A stretch of 64,000 nt of DNA from Dillenia suffruticosa (GCA_033439265.1 JAVTVX010000035.1:16456001-16520000), one strand, 5' to 3'. Positions 46,271-59,724 are shown, numbered from the stretch's first letter. The notes: a model not told the origin generated them from the letters alone. Translations and numbers: made by a program.

Positions 46271-49200
46271 CGGATGCAAGTTAGCAACGGATCAAGCATT
46301 CGTCGCTAATTAAATAAAAATAAAATATTAATATAATAATTAAATAAAATATATAAAATAAATACAAAATATCATTGTATAATATAATTTAGCGACGGAT
46401 TCTTGGATCCGTCGCTAAATTTAGTAACAGAAATCTAAATCCGTCACTAATTAAATAAAATAAAATATTAATATAATAATTAAATAAAATATATATAATA
46501 AAGAAATAAATAATTATATATAATATAATTTAGCGACGGATTCCTCGGATCCGTCACTAAATTTAACAATGGATTTTTTGTATTCGTTACTAAATTTAAC
46601 GATGAAAATTTTTCATCGCTAAATTTTTGCGACATATTATTAGCGATAAATTTTTCGTCGCTAATGTTTTTAGCGACTAGCGACGAATTTTTCTAAAATT
46701 TTTGTCAGTAAAACTGTGTTTTTTTGTAGTGATCATTAAGGAAAGACTTGATTTGTGGTTGTATAACAAACAGCCTAAATCAGAATTGAAAGAAATGAAT
46801 GGGAGGACTTGAAAACCAAAAGGTTCGTACACATTAAGTAAAAATCAAATATTTGATATATGTCGCTGGGTGAAACATTTGAAGTTTTCTTATGGATATG
46901 CTTCGAACTTGACAAGATGTGTGAGTTTGGAGGATTGCAAATTTTATAAGATGAAGAGTCATGACTGTCACATTTTCATGTAGAGATTGATCCCTATTGC
47001 ATTTTGTGACCTTGTGCCTAACGCTGTTTGGGATGTATTAACAAAACTCAGTAATTTATTTAGAGACTTATGTATGACTAACTTGCATATTAAGCATATG
47101 TAGTTATTGGATCAAAATATAGTTGAAACGTTATGCAAACTTGAGAAAATCTTCCCGCCATCATCTATTATAGTATGAAGCTTTTGCCTATTCACTTTGC
47201 TAATGAAGCAAAGGTGGGAGGACCCGTTCAATACAGATAGATGTACCCATTTGAGAGATTCAGTGTAGCCTTTTCAATTTATATTATATATTCATCTTAT
47301 AATTTTAGTGAATTATTTTTTAGATGTATGTTTCGATTGAAGAAGAAAGTGTGAAATTGAGCACGCATAGAAGGTTTCATATGTGAAAACTATATCATTG
47401 AGGAGATTTCAACTTTTTGCTCATTCTATTTTGAACCGCATATTGAAATAAAGTTGAATCAAGTTCCTTGAAATGATGATGGGGGAGCTGCTTAATCTAT
47501 GGAGAGATTATCAATATTTTCTCTCTCAGGTTGAGTAATTGGAGAATGTTATCAGATTTTTCTATCTAAAGTAGAATACAAGGATATGGTCATATATGTC
47601 TTGTTAAATTGTTTTGAACTAATTGAATTTATAGAGTACGTATGTTGATAACCTTTTACTTTTGATTTCGACTGGAAGGCAAAAGTTCATGACATCTTAT
47701 ATCGTTATATTGAACATGATATTTGATGAAGTTGTTGGGCAACAAACTTCAAACATTACAGAAGAGCAATTAGAGAACAAATATGAACAAGAATTTGAGA
47801 GTTGTTTGAGGAGATTTGTAAGTACAACATTCTTTTTACAAGTATTGACTAATTTCAAATGTATATGTATATAATTATTTTAGCTAACTATGTTCTATTT
47901 CTTTATATATATATATATAATAGGTCTTAGATGAGAGAAATTCCATAAGAAAAAATGTAGGGGACATAGCATAAGGGTCATCGCGTTCTGTGAAATGTTT
48001 CAAGAGATATTTTGTTAACAGTTTCAAGTTTCACATACATGAATATGGACATGATGAATCAACAATGAATAGTGACATATGTGTAAAAGGGAATTGTTAC
48101 AATGATTTTGAACATGATTTCTATGGCATATTAATTGATATCATAGAGTTGAAGTATTTTGAAGTCAGTAACGGACTGATCTTATTTAAGCTCATTTGGT
48201 ATGATATTGAGAAAGGAGTTCGGGTGAACCTCGTCATAGACTTGTTGAATTTAATCATAAATCAAGACTGCATTCTAATGAACTTTTCGTGTTAGCAATA
48301 CAAGCATAACAAATTTACTATACATCATACCATTGTAAGAAAAGAGAGAGTTGATTGGTGGATTGTATGAAAAACTGAGACTCGAGGGTCAGCTAATAAT
48401 GGTGTTACACTTCTGATTGTAGCTGAAAGTTCCCAACAACTGAATTTGATGATTCAACAATTCTTATTACTCATGATATGGACAAGGTCAATCCAACTGA
48501 TATACTACAAGAAGATAACAACTTGGAATTGTCACCGGATGTTGATGAAGAAGAAGAAGAAAAAGATGATGATGATGATGATGATGAAGAGTTTGATTCT
48601 TTAGAAACAGAACAAATTGAAGAATTTGATTTTGATGGTAGTGATGATGATATACAATGATTAGATATTTAGTTGACTTATGTATTTGCACATTTCAAAT
48701 TTATGGCATAGACTAATGTTTTTGTGGAAATTGGTTTTATAGTGTATTTATGGTGTATTTATTTTTAAATGATTTTATCATTTATATAATTCTTAATGAT
48801 TAATGATGTATGTCTGTGTTTTTCTTTCATTTTTTTTGTTTGTCTTATTTACAAGTTGTGTGTAAATTTAAATTTGTTTATCGCTATGTTTTGTTATTAA
48901 CTATGGCTTAACTAATCTATTTCAGATAAGCAGATATGGTACAAAGGCAGAGAATCTAGCTCTAGGAGAAGCAATGAGAGCAATCGAGGGTCCATCAATA
49001 TAAGTGATATTCCAGTGTCAATTGCTCTGTCTCAAACTCCCGATCCTAACGAAGATGCTAATGTGGGTTCTTCTTTCGCTCAAGGTAGAGGCTCAAACCA
49101 TGGCACTAACGTGCCTGTCAATTCAGAGAGTCGAACATTTATTGAAGCAGCGAACCATACGTAAATCTAATTGTTGTTTTAATTTTATTTTCATATTTTT

Positions 49201-49479
49201 ACGCCTTTTTATGTGTCAAATTACAATATTTTCTTTGAAAATAGATTTCTTGATCCCAAAGTTGTCCATTTCACTACTACGGACATCAAGGGACAACTTA
49301 CTAGGGTATGGCCTACTTGGCGGATGGTGCCAAACGAGACAAAAGATTGACTTTGAGAGAAGTTTCTGGTTAGTATTTATTTGAAAAAATTTATGTTTAT
49401 TGGTACATATATTGAGCTTTGCAAGTGATAATGTTAAGCAAGTGTAGAATTTATTTTGATTGTTCCGTTGGGAAAGCAA

Positions 49480-52170
49480 TTATATGATTTCCTCTATGTT
49501 GTTTTTGATCTCATGTTCAAACCAACAAAAAAAGAATTTACTTTACAATTCACGAAAAATGTATACATAATCAATAATCTTATTAAAGAGTCAATTGTGA
49601 TTTATTTTGAAATTTAAGAATTCTATACTAATAAAATATACAGTATTCAATTAAATTTTGATTTAAAATTATTATAATTTACATGTAATTTTCTCAAGAA
49701 TATAATTAAAACGAAAAAGCATAGATAAGTTTAAATCTTTCAAACACCAATTTTATGTTTAATTAAATAATACATGAGAAAGTTCTCCCTTCTTTTCCTT
49801 CAATCAATTTTAGCTCAATGATCCACCTATCAAACATAATTTTTTTCCTTATTATTATTTCTTTACTTTTATTTTTGTCATTATAGTATCAGCCTTTAAG
49901 TAAACTTTCAATTATGGAGACATCATTGCAAATTTTATGGGAATTTCTGGACTGCTCATTCCTTGCCACTTGATGAGACATTTTACCCTCCAATGTCTCT
50001 GGCCCGAGCAAGGTCAGCAATTACAGACAGAAATTCTAGACTGCCAATGTTAAATAACCTAAAATGTTCATTCTGTATATAAGTCACAATCTGTGGACTA
50101 GGATATTAGCAATCCTCCATTGAGTAGAAAACCAAAAATAAATAAATAAATAAATAAACAAGTTCATGAGCTGTTCACGTATGAAACCCACATTCTGAAA
50201 GGTCAACACAAGCAGCATATATGAGGCAAGAAAATGGATACAGCAAGTGGAAGTTTGACGCCGACAAAAGCATGTGATATATGGTTCAATACTTTGTAAT
50301 GTGGAATGTAAACAACTTGCAACAGAAAGAATTTGTGTTATGCATGTGATATATGGTTCAATACTTTGCAATGTAATAGTTTAAAATTTTATAACATTGT
50401 TGTGTCGATGTGAATTTGTTGTCCTGTGCCCCTTTTATGTGCATGCGCTTCATAGGCTTACTATTAAGTCCTGTAATCACTATTTTTGGCAGCAATTAAT
50501 ATTTCTGAGAACATGTAACCAAAATGCCGGTTGGCTCATTCTTGTCATCCTCAAATGATTCTGCTGATACGTAAATTGGACCTTTATTTGTTTGTAACCT
50601 TTTAAATCCACAGCTGAGAAAAATGTTACATGGCACCTTTCGATTGGATAATCTTTTTTTTTTGGGAATCATTGAGACAGAGGACATCATTGTAGATTAA
50701 CGAAAGATCATACCACTTTCCTGACTAATATAGCCGGCAGCATTCCCATCATGATAGTCCAAGAAATTTGGACTTCACCCCAATTTTTTGGTAAAGGGAT
50801 AAGCCAATGAAATTTGGACTCATGAACTAAATGACTCCCTATTTTAATTGTGTTCCCTTATAGGCAAAAAATCATAATGTAAGGAAAAGAAAAATAACGA
50901 AGGGCCTTTTTTAGGTTTAGATTGAAGGAAATGCCATTTCTTTTTTATTTGGGGGTTGGTGGTTTACACCATTCATCTAATGATAGCTGCTGTGTTTGTT
51001 ACATATCACTTGACCAAGTGGTTTAGTGGCGTATTAGTGAACTTCAATATTAGGATGCAATCTATAACACCTAGGAGGAAGCTCCATTTGAGTTATAAAG
51101 ATAGATATATGGAAACCTAATAACTTTTTAAAATCGTCCCTTCCAAAACACTCAGATATTACCAAAAAAAAAAGAATCTTGCGCCATCTCTATTGCTCCA
51201 TACTGCCAAAGTCTATATTAATCGAATAGATCAAATTGTTCTATAGTGGAAATCCTCATTGATTGTCCTACATAAATCGCCTTCGAATTGCAGTTAACCA
51301 AACCAAAAGGGATAACCTTAAGAAAGGAAATGTACTACTTGGACGAAAAGAACTACCTTATTCTCTGCTTAGTCTAACTTCTTTTCTGCCCAATAATTCT
51401 GTATGGAAAGAAATGTGTATAAATGAGAATTTTCCACAAAAAAAAACCGAGTAATTGGTGCTTTTGGATAGAAGTGCAAGAAATTTCAAGAGTTAAGAGG
51501 ATTTTAAGACGGATAGGAGGGCATTTCTTTCTTAATGCTTGTCCTCTTCATGTGGAAAGTACCTCTTTTGTTCATTTCTTTTCTTTCTTTTAACAGAAGC
51601 ACTTCTTATTCGCCTACTTGTAACATCATTTCTTTATCAAATGATATCTTCTCAAATCACATCCTACAAGAGTAGCATGATGATCCTTGCGAAACACTCA
51701 TGCAGCAGGTGTTGGATTCACCATACCCCGATTTTTTTTTCTCCTTTATGTTCTTTCAAAGATCAGTCACCATAGGGACACTCTACATACGTGTCATATG
51801 TGCAGTTTAAGAGCTTGTATCCCTGTAGAAACCTGTAGAGTCTTCTGTTTGAGGGAAATCATACATCCTCTAGCAAAGCATGATGATACTTGTGAAACAT
51901 CGTGGAGCACATGTTGTGTTCACCATGTTGCCTGATCTTTTTCCCCTTTATATTCTTTCAAAGATCAGTCCCCCTACAGATACTCTACATGTTTATCATC
52001 CGTACAGCTTAAGGGCTTGTATTGCTAAGCAACCTGTAAGAGTCTCCTGTTCGAGGGACATCATAATTACGGTGACTTTATTCATATAGACTGTTTTGTT
52101 GAAATAATTATTGGCTTTTATTATATGAAATGTGACCTTATTATGTGGCTCAAAAGATGATTATTTTAAT
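49480..52170. other. Unassigned sequence inside the second CACTA gene
   Basis: This is either a long intron or inserted sequence. A 31-base phrase (GCATGTGATATATGGTTCAA and onward) occurs at 50270 and again at 50342, a 72 bp partial tandem duplication. No domain was recognised; a minus-strand frame at 50690-50496 is open but unfamiliar. Confidence 0.45.
51674..52066 (+). repeat. Tandem duplication, 203 bp unit, 2 copies
   Basis: AGCATGATGATCCTTGCGAA at 51674 returns as AGCATGATGATACTTGTGAA at 51877, and the likeness continues for about 190 bases (TCTTTCAAAGATCAGTC in both). The copies differ by many substitutions, so the duplication is old. Confidence 0.88.
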
Positions 52171-52178
52171 GTTGTAAT

Positions 52179-52636
52179 TAGGGATGTCTTTGAGGCGAGT
52201 CGATCCCGAGTATCCCTATACTCGAACTTGAACTCGATTTTTTTTACCCGCCTCCAATTCGACAAGTAGTAAATAATAAGGCTCGAACTCGACTCGAATG
52301 TATAACAAACTGCTCGAACTCGACTCAAACTTAGCTCAAAAACTCGATTATTTTATAATATATTAATATATTTTATTTTATTTTATTTTTATATTATAAT
52401 CATATATAAATATATAATATATATATATATATATATAATATATATTAATATATATAATCGAGTTATTCGTTGAGTTTTCGAGTCTAAAATTTCACTACTC
52501 GAACTCGACTCGATACATGATGAACTCGACTTGAACTTGACTCAAACTCGGTCAAATTCGAGTCGAGTCGAGTCGAGCCGTAGACCGAGCAGCTAGCGAG
52601 TGGTTGGAAATCGACTCGGTTCGTGTAACAGCTCTA
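52179..52636. mobile_element. hAT-type MITE (458 bp) with 8 bp target duplication
   Basis: GTTGTAAT is present at 52171-52178 and 52637-52644. The ends TAGGGATGTC and ACAGCTCTA are imperfect inverted repeats of the hAT type. The interior is built from many ACTCGACTCG and CGAGTCGAGT words on both arms around an AT-rich core with (TA)n near 52410-52450, giving a large potential hairpin. No coding sequence. It lies in the presumed intron of the second CACTA gene. Confidence 0.92.
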
Positions 52637-53740
52637 GTTGTAATCTACCTGGTTCATGTCTTGATGAGAAATTTCGACATTGTTGAGTCTTGTGTCCTGG
52701 TTCCTTGTTTGTGCTTTACAGAGTCCTGAACAAGTCCTCAAAGATAGAGGTAGCAATAATGCTATTTTGGAGATGTTATCCCAAGCTCAAACCTGCCTCC
52801 CCTTGTCTCCTTAGCTAAAGGCCTTTAAAACTGTTTGGTCTTCATGCAAGGATTACATCTTTAATGCATCTAAATAACTTGCTTATTCTCACTTGACAAT
52901 GTATAGCAAAAATTCACATGGCAAGACGGGGATTCACTATTGATATACCCTACATGGAAAGCTTCATGCATAAGGAGATATGCCGATATACTTGGGGTAG
53001 CAAGAAAGCAAGCAATGCAAGCCATTGGTACTACAAACATATCCAAAATGAAAGGCCATCCCCCTACATTTTTTACATTTGCTATTTGGGATGAATTAAT
53101 AGATAAATATTGGAGTACACTAAAGTGACAACAGAAGTCAAATGATGTGAACCAAAACCAGAATACGGAAAAGGAAGGAGAGATTATGAACCACACATCC
53201 AGTTCGATCCCCTTGGCGACACACATGAAAGGATGGTTTGTATATTTTTTTATTTACAAATTTTGTTCAACATATGTTTGTAGTGCTATAGTTACTAATG
53301 TTTTTTTCCCTTTTTTCGGTCAGCAGAAAGCAATCACTCAGTTTCGCATTTTGATATCTTCAATCGCACTCACAGGCGTGATAAAGGAAAATGATAGTTT
53401 GTTGATAAGAAATCAGAAACAATTAGTGTAAGGCAAAATCATTTTTATTTATACATTCCAAAACATTAAAATATCCTGAAATTCCCAAATGTAAATATAT
53501 ATGCTTGTTGTAGGGCAAGTAAAAACAATTGCTTGATGAAAAATATGGCTCAGGTAGCACTTCTTAGCCAAACTATAATGCCAGATCATGGTGTGAGGTG
53601 ACTAGGGGTCCAATAAAGGGACATTTATATGGTTTTGGAGAGAGAGTTGATGATAGACAAACTAGAAATTTCTCAGGTGCCGCTTCATCTCCATGCATGC
53701 CTTCGTCTCAGTGTACACTAAGGAAGAGATTGATAAAATG

Positions 53741-54353
53741 ATGCAGAAAATAAGAAATCAAATATTTAACGACTATGTGACATTCATGATTTTATTTTCA
53801 TATATTTAACGATTATGGTGTTGATCATTACGGATTGTAGTTAATTTTATGGAGTTATTTGATGTAGTTTTTTATGTATACATTGTATTTTCATAACATG
53901 ATATTTTATGTATGATGTTGTACCAAATATGGTAATTTTTTATATCAATAAAGTGGAGTAGTTTTTAGTAAAGTTGGTAGCAGGAGAATTCGATTGTAAT
54001 AGATTTTTCGAATTAAAGATTACAGGTTAATAGGTTAATGGGTTCACAGGTCGATAGATTAGATTAAATGGCGAAGAAAATAGAAATTCAGCAACAAATT
54101 ACTAAGAGAATTTTTTCCCATGCCCAACAAATTTACGGGGAGGTTTTTATCAATAGAAATATTCCGTCACTGATATTATAAATATTACCGACAGATTACC
54201 TATAGATTTTTATCAATAGAAATATTCCGTCAGTAATCCTTTGAAAATTTTAATGACGGATTATTATCTGTTGGTAAAAATTTACGGGGAGATTTTCAGC
54301 GACGTTCTTCACCATGAAAATTTCTGTCACTGATACCTTGTTCTCTAGTAGTG
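53741..54353 (+). other. 3' end of the large CACTA element with subterminal repeats
   Basis: After the last coding piece there is about 300 bases of AT-rich sequence, then subterminal repeats (AATATTCCGTCACTGATATT, ACGGGGAGGTTTTTATCAATAG, the latter with close copies near 54134, 54205 and 54287). The terminal repeat TTCTCTAGTAGTG closes the element. Confidence 0.75.
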
Positions 54354-54356
54354 ACG

Positions 54357-55367
54357 TGAGAACGAAATTTGTGATTCCACTTGAGATAATTTTCTTTTCT
54401 TAACTAAATTTGATTTACTTTATTATGTTTTTGGATTATTATGTTGAATTTTGAAGGATTAAATTTGGATTTTTAACATTAAAGTTTGTATAATGAAGAA
54501 ATTGATGGAAATGTTAAATAGAAGATGATTTCTCTAGATTTATGATATTTATTAGAAAAAATTGAACATAAATTTGGTAATGTTAGAAATCTAGAGTTAG
54601 GAAAATTTATGAGAAAATCAACTAATCCTAAATTTTATTTATGATTAACGGTGAAATAGTGTGTATTGCTTTATGTTGAGACAATTGAAAATTTAGAAGA
54701 AATTAACTTAGTTTTGCATTGTAGATTGGACATGTTGACTCTTACAAGAGGTGAATGGATTGTATGTTATATTTTAAATAAATAAAATATTTTACTTGAT
54801 TTTTTTAAATGAGTTTTGAAATATTTTGTGTGTGTGAAATGTCGTTATACGTGAATTTGATATTATTATGCATCCTATTTGTTGTAACCGAATAATGTTC
54901 TATATTTTATATGATATATTGAATATGACTTGATTTGAAAAATAGTTAAATTAAATTTGAAACATGAAATGGATTTATAAATATTGTGAAATGATGCATA
55001 TGATTGGTTTGGAATAAGAGACTGAACCTATATTAAATGATTAGTCATTTTTCTTCACGATGCGATCCGATTGGATAACGTAGTGGAGTTGGTAAACCAT
55101 AGAAAATAGCCAAGCATGTGCAGTGTTTTTATGGCCAGATATTATAAATAAAATCATGAAATAGTTGGTTACACCACCAATGAAATATCATATCCAATGC
55201 TAAGCATAAGAATATTTGTGAATTTAAATTGCTAAAAGCTTTTGGTGACCCCGCCCTAGGTCATAGTAGACCTTTGTTAGAAACAATGATTTTCGTTGCT
55301 CCATATTTAAAAAATATGAAATATGTTGAATGCATAAATTTTATCTTATCATAATGATTTAATTTAT
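54357..55367 (+). repeat. Probable gypsy-type LTR, second piece
   Basis: This continues the sequence broken at 38133 and is broken again at 55367 by the second CACTA element. No genes; AT-rich with several GAATTTTGAAGG-like stretches. The assignment depends on the third piece (62219-62931). Confidence 0.4.
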
Positions 55368-57089
55368 CACTACAAAATAAATGACTTATTCAGACGGACG
55401 AAAACCGTCTGGTAAATCAACTAAAACCGTTGGCAGATCCTTCTCCAACGGATAGGATTTTAGTTGGCTATACACCAGTCGGGATAGGTTTATACCGACA
55501 ATCTTAATTACCGTTGGAGCATGTCATATATTTATAGTGACGGTCAGAAAGTGTTGGTAAAATTACGCTAAGTATGGATAAAAATTACTATATTTTATCA
55601 TCAATTACCATTCGTTTACTATTTAGCTACTACTCAATTACTACTTGATTTTGATTACCACTCGGTTATGACTCGGTTATTATCACTCGGTTAGCACAAG
55701 TATTATCTTTTATCGTCGGTTACTACATAACTGTTAAGAAATATAACTGATATTTAAAAACGGTTATTTATATGTTAAGAAATGTTATAACTTTTATCGT
55801 CGGTTACCACTCGATTACCATAATTGTTACCTTTTATCGTCGGTTAGTCATTTACGGTCAGTTAGTACATATATTCATATGTTATATCGGTTACTGTAGT
55901 CATTTATCAGTTAGCAAATGTTACTATTTCGTCAGTTGTCACATCTGTACGATTACCACACATGCTGACATTTTAGGAAATGTTATAAACTATAAAATAA
56001 AGAAATTACTAAAATAATATAACATCTTGTATTATTGAAGATGATTGATACATTAATAGAATAAGAAAAAAAATATTATATATCAAATAACTATATATCT
56101 TCTCTTCTCTTCTCTTCAGTATATCTTCTACCCTAAAAATGTTTGAGTCGCATCATCAACTTTCATGTCAATCTATTCATAAAAAGAGTTATAAAAAAAT
56201 ATTATATTTTCTGGATGGAGTATGTCAATCCATTCATAAAAATAAAAATTGTTATAAATAAAAATATTTCCTTTTGGATGCAGTCATGTAGAGATAATGA
56301 TTGTTGGTTGGGAGCTAAGAATACAAATAATTTAGATTATTATTAAAAACAAAAATGAAATTGAAATTAGTAATATTATGTGAAAACAAAGAAATAACAT
56401 TCGTACTTAAATCTGAACTAAACCAAATGATTGGTTTTCTTCAAAGTCAAGTTGCTCTGAGATGGTTGTGATTCTTCAAAAATACTCATTTTTCGTTTAA
56501 TTCATCCAAAATGAGCACAAACTGTAAAAATTTAAAATATTTCAAAACATAATATAATCCAAGTTTTATTTAAAAAAAATATGTGATTACTTGCTTCACG
56601 AAGATTTTGGTTGATTCATAAGCAAGAGCTTTGAGCGGAGATGAGAGGTTTTGAGGGGAGGAAGGGAAAGAGGGTTCAGAGGGAATGATTTATAGAATAT
56701 TTGGCTTATTTTACCGCCAAAATAAACTTTCAAAATTTTTAAAAAGTTCGTTAATTTTTCCCATTTTTTTTAACTTTTTTACTGCCTTTAGATCATCAAG
56801 TTTTTACCACCTTAGAGTTTAATTTTATCTTAATCTACCGCTCATTTTTTTATTACATCATCAAAGATTTTGTATTTTCATTTATATTTTTGTTTCTGTT
56901 ACCAACTATTACTACAATATTATAACATTGTTACTATATTATGTTATAATATTATTACTAAATTACATTAAAAATCTTTAATTTTATATTATTGTATTAT
57001 TTAAATTAATAATATTAATTATACAATTATTATACATAATTTATATTTAAAATTTTTTATATACTAATTATAGCATTGTTGATTGAAAG

Positions 57090-57300
57090 GCCAGTGCTCA
57101 CCCCATGACGCATGCTCACACGGGCGCCTACGCGGCATGCATGGTAGCCCATGCAAATGTGTGAGTGGGCGCCCGTATGGCATGAGCAGCATATGCCCCC
57201 GCGTAGGGCAACAGAGCATGCAAGCCCCTGCGTGGGCGCCCGGCAATTCCAACGCGGGCGCCCTAGCATGGGGCATGCACGCATGGAAGCGGCCGCGTAA
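57090..57300. repeat. CpG-rich island 1 of the family-C element
   Basis: About 200 bases dense in GCATGC and GGGCGCC, words that are their own or near complements. Frames on both strands are open only because of composition. Words such as GCAAGC, CCTGCGT and GGGCGCC recur in islands 2 and 3. Confidence 0.8.
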
Positions 57301-58322
57301 ATTAGTATATTATTAAATTAGTAATTTATATATTATTATTTTAAATTATTAATATTATTATTTAAAATTTATAATAATTTTTAATCAATCAAACAATTCT
57401 CACGAAAATTAGGCGGTAAATTTTGTTAAAATCCCAAAAACATTTTATATTTTGGTATCAATCAACCGCCAAAATTTTTTATTTGTTTTTTATTTCAACC
57501 GCGAAAAATTTAGTGTTGGCGTCAAATTATCATGTTACTTACTTACTATATGTTTATTTCTCTTTTTTTTTCTTTTTTACTCTCTTTGTTTGTTTCTATT
57601 TAAACAAAAACAATTTAAAATAATTATTAAATTAAATTGACTTTGTGATAGAAAAATCAAACCACCTTACCATCAAATTCAAATAAAATTCATTAAAATT
57701 CATTGTCTCATTATGGTTGAAAGATGATATGATAGCTTTAACAAAATTAATCAAACCGTTTGAAAAATAAAATTCATTGTGTATGATGTTCTATTTTTGA
57801 CAAATTGGGGCGAAAATTTTGGATTACTTTATTGTCAAATTTTGTTAAATTACTTGTACAATTAATGGGATGAACCAAGAGGTATTATCTAAATATCAAT
57901 TGCGTTTTTCTAAAATTAGTTACTTTAATCATTGAAGTAAATTAAATCTGACATTGAGTATCTATCTAAGAATAATGTAATTAGTGCAACATAAATTTTA
58001 TCTTCACCCCTAGCAACATTAACTTTGTCTTGGTACCTAAATGTCAACAATAGTAATTGAGCAATTGAGCAAATGTTTATTCTATCTTATCATATCACTT
58101 GTTAGTGGATGAGATGAATATTATTAGTGAGTAATACAACTAATAAACATGATATTGTTAGTTGTTGGTGAGTGGTACAACCTTTTTAAATTTATTGTTA
58201 CATAATTTGATATTATTTTTTTAAATATTATTTTTAAAAGAGATGACAAATACTATAGATACATACTATTCAATACATACTACTCAATAGTGACTCAATT
58301 GCAAGTGTAAGTATATACTGTC

Positions 58323-58359
<37 letters not shown>

Positions 58360-59724
58360 TTAAACTCTAATATCCTATGTACTATTTTATATGAAGTGAA
58401 TGTAATATATTCGAAAAACAAATCAATCATGGTTGAAACTTTATAGTAAATCATAGTAAAGACTTTATTATATGGTTTATTCATCATGTAATAAATGGGT
58501 ATAATGATATTAACAAATGGAAATAGTATAATTGGTATTTTGATATGAAAATTTAATTGAAAACTAGATTTAATCATTTGTTTAATTAGATTAATCTGAC
58601 AAGATAAATCTCGAATACTCAACTACTTATAAGGAGTTGTAAGAGTATAGATATGAAAAAATTAACAAATTCTAAAAATTACATTGTATGAGAACCATAG
58701 AGAAATGGAGGCAATGAGTATAATAATATAGTGGTTAAGAAAAAAAGAGAGAAAAAAATGATAAAAAAATTGTGAAATATAGTAACTAGTTAGTAAGTAA
58801 TAAAAATCACAATGAGATATTAATTAAAAGTATAAAAAAATTGTGAAAAATTAAAAAACGCAGTAATGAAAAAAGAGGCGGGAGAAAAAGCGCAAAAGCG
58901 AGATTTTAAAAATTTGTTTGTGAAAATGATATATTATAATTCAATCCAGGCGAAACCTCTAACTCAAAATTTCTTCATCCTTCCCTTCAAAATTCTTCTC
59001 CTCTAACTCATTTAAATATCTCACTCATATTTTACAAAATTTTATCTGTCATCAAAGTTTCTCCATCCTTCTCTTGAAAGCTCTTCTTCCCTAATTCATT
59101 TAAATCTCTCACTCATACTTTGTAAAGTTTTATCTTGAATATTTGAAAGAACAATGGATGAACATTATACGAAAAATCACAACTCCTCCAAGTTCAGTCG
59201 AACAATCTCAATCATCCAACATATTACCCAGATTTTAAAAAATAAACATATTATTTTAATTTTAATTTGAGATTTAATATTAAAATAGAAAATTTTCAAA
59301 AAATTGGCGCAGAAAATGAAATAGTTTGTGAAAACTTATTTTTAAAATTTGTTTATGAAAATAGAGAGAGATTATTACAATGGAAGTGCAAAAATTTTGT
59401 AAAAAATTTGAAAATATTTTGGGAGACAAATAATATAATAATTATATTATTATAAATTATATTATAAATTTATCAATTTAGATTAAATTATCGAGCTAAT
59501 GTACTTTTTCATAATATAATATTTGTATAATAATCATTTAAGTATTATTAATATTATATTATATAACTTAATTAATTATTTTAGATATGAAATAATATTT
59601 CAAGCGGTGTCAATATTAATAATTTTAAATAATTAGATTCTCCAAACTGTAAATAATTTCTTAATTTTTAACATTATTAATTTAAATAAAATTAATAGTA
59701 ATTTAAACAATTAAAATATTGATT

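Larger units (their letters stand above)
44935..46731. mobile_element. Non-autonomous CACTA element, family B (about 1.8 kb), nested in TNP2
   Basis: The right end is ...TTTTTTTGTAGTG, the inverse of CACTACAAAAAAACACAG. The left end starts at CACAGCTGATTTAGCGAC, apparently lacking the first 13 bases of the terminal repeat. Subterminal words TTTAGCGACGGATT and AATCCGTCGCTAAA fill both sides. Three AT-rich blocks repeat the pattern ATTTAATATTTTATTTTATT (about 44999, 45368, 45641), so the left half contains an internal triplication of about 320 bp. A tRNA-like module and a CpG-rich island lie at 45970-46270. No gene. Confidence 0.82.
43649..48660 (+). pseudogene. TNP2-like CACTA transposase, broken by stops, deletion and a nested element
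   Basis: From ATG 43649 a transposase-associated domain is readable: MYHRLANRYLTDEFVEGVND and FNIRCPC-KCEN, with stops at the expected Trp and before KCEN. Then TISQLLNCKSEFNMSEVCYD, NFYRAKKMLKKL, YMSRITSEHMTWNARN, LCTDGFNHFGQS, RPLIEELKMLW and NFQMRVALL. At about 44930 the gene is cut by the family-B element. It resumes at 46735 with LDLWLYNKQPKSE, SYTLSKNQIFDICRWVKHLK, GYASNLTRCVSLEDC, MKSHDCHIFM and KLEKIFPPSS, then a DUF4216-like part (VKCFKRYFVNSFKFHIHEYG, about 47990-48370) and an acidic C-terminal tail ending at 48660. About 100-150 residues between the two halves, including part of the catalytic region, are missing. Confidence 0.9.
48930..53740 (+). pseudogene. Second CACTA gene (Transposase_24/Ptta-En-Spm-like), broken
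   Basis: Pieces in order: a Ser/Asn-rich N-terminal stretch (ESSSRRSNESNRGS, 48930-49160); after what looks like an intron, TDIKGQLTRVWPTWRMVPNE (about 49265-49345); far downstream ARKQAMQAIGTTNISKMKGH, FAIWDELIDKYWSTLK and NQNTEKEGEIMNHTSSS (52940-53190); then HFDIFNRTHRRDKGK and FVDKKSET (53345-53425) and GPIKGHLYGFGER (53608-53650). This order matches the second protein of plant CACTA elements, thought to bind subterminal repeats. The 3.5 kb gap between the second and third pieces holds unassigned sequence and a hAT MITE. Stops and frame changes make it non-functional. Confidence 0.68.
38134..54353 (+). mobile_element. CACTA (En/Spm) transposon, 16.2 kb with nested insertions
   Basis: The left end is CACTACAAGAAAATACGCTA and the inverted right end CACTACTAGAGAACAAGGTA; about three quarters of the first 23 bases agree. 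The triplet ACG stands at 38131-38133 and 54354-54356, a 3 bp target duplication. Inside are remains of both standard CACTA genes on the + strand, TNP2 transposase (43649-48660) and the second protein (48930-53740). Subterminal repeats with CGACGG/ACCGAC words occur at both ends (38150-38420, 54060-54340). Nested are a solo gypsy LTR, a family-B CACTA element and a hAT MITE; without them it is about 11 kb. TIR agreement is imperfect, so two different elements remain a possibility. Confidence 0.72.

Noticed and set aside
57057..57316. Open frames in the GC island of the family-C element
   Set aside because: Three overlapping frames on both strands arise from CpG-rich words; no similarity to a protein and no splice or promoter context.
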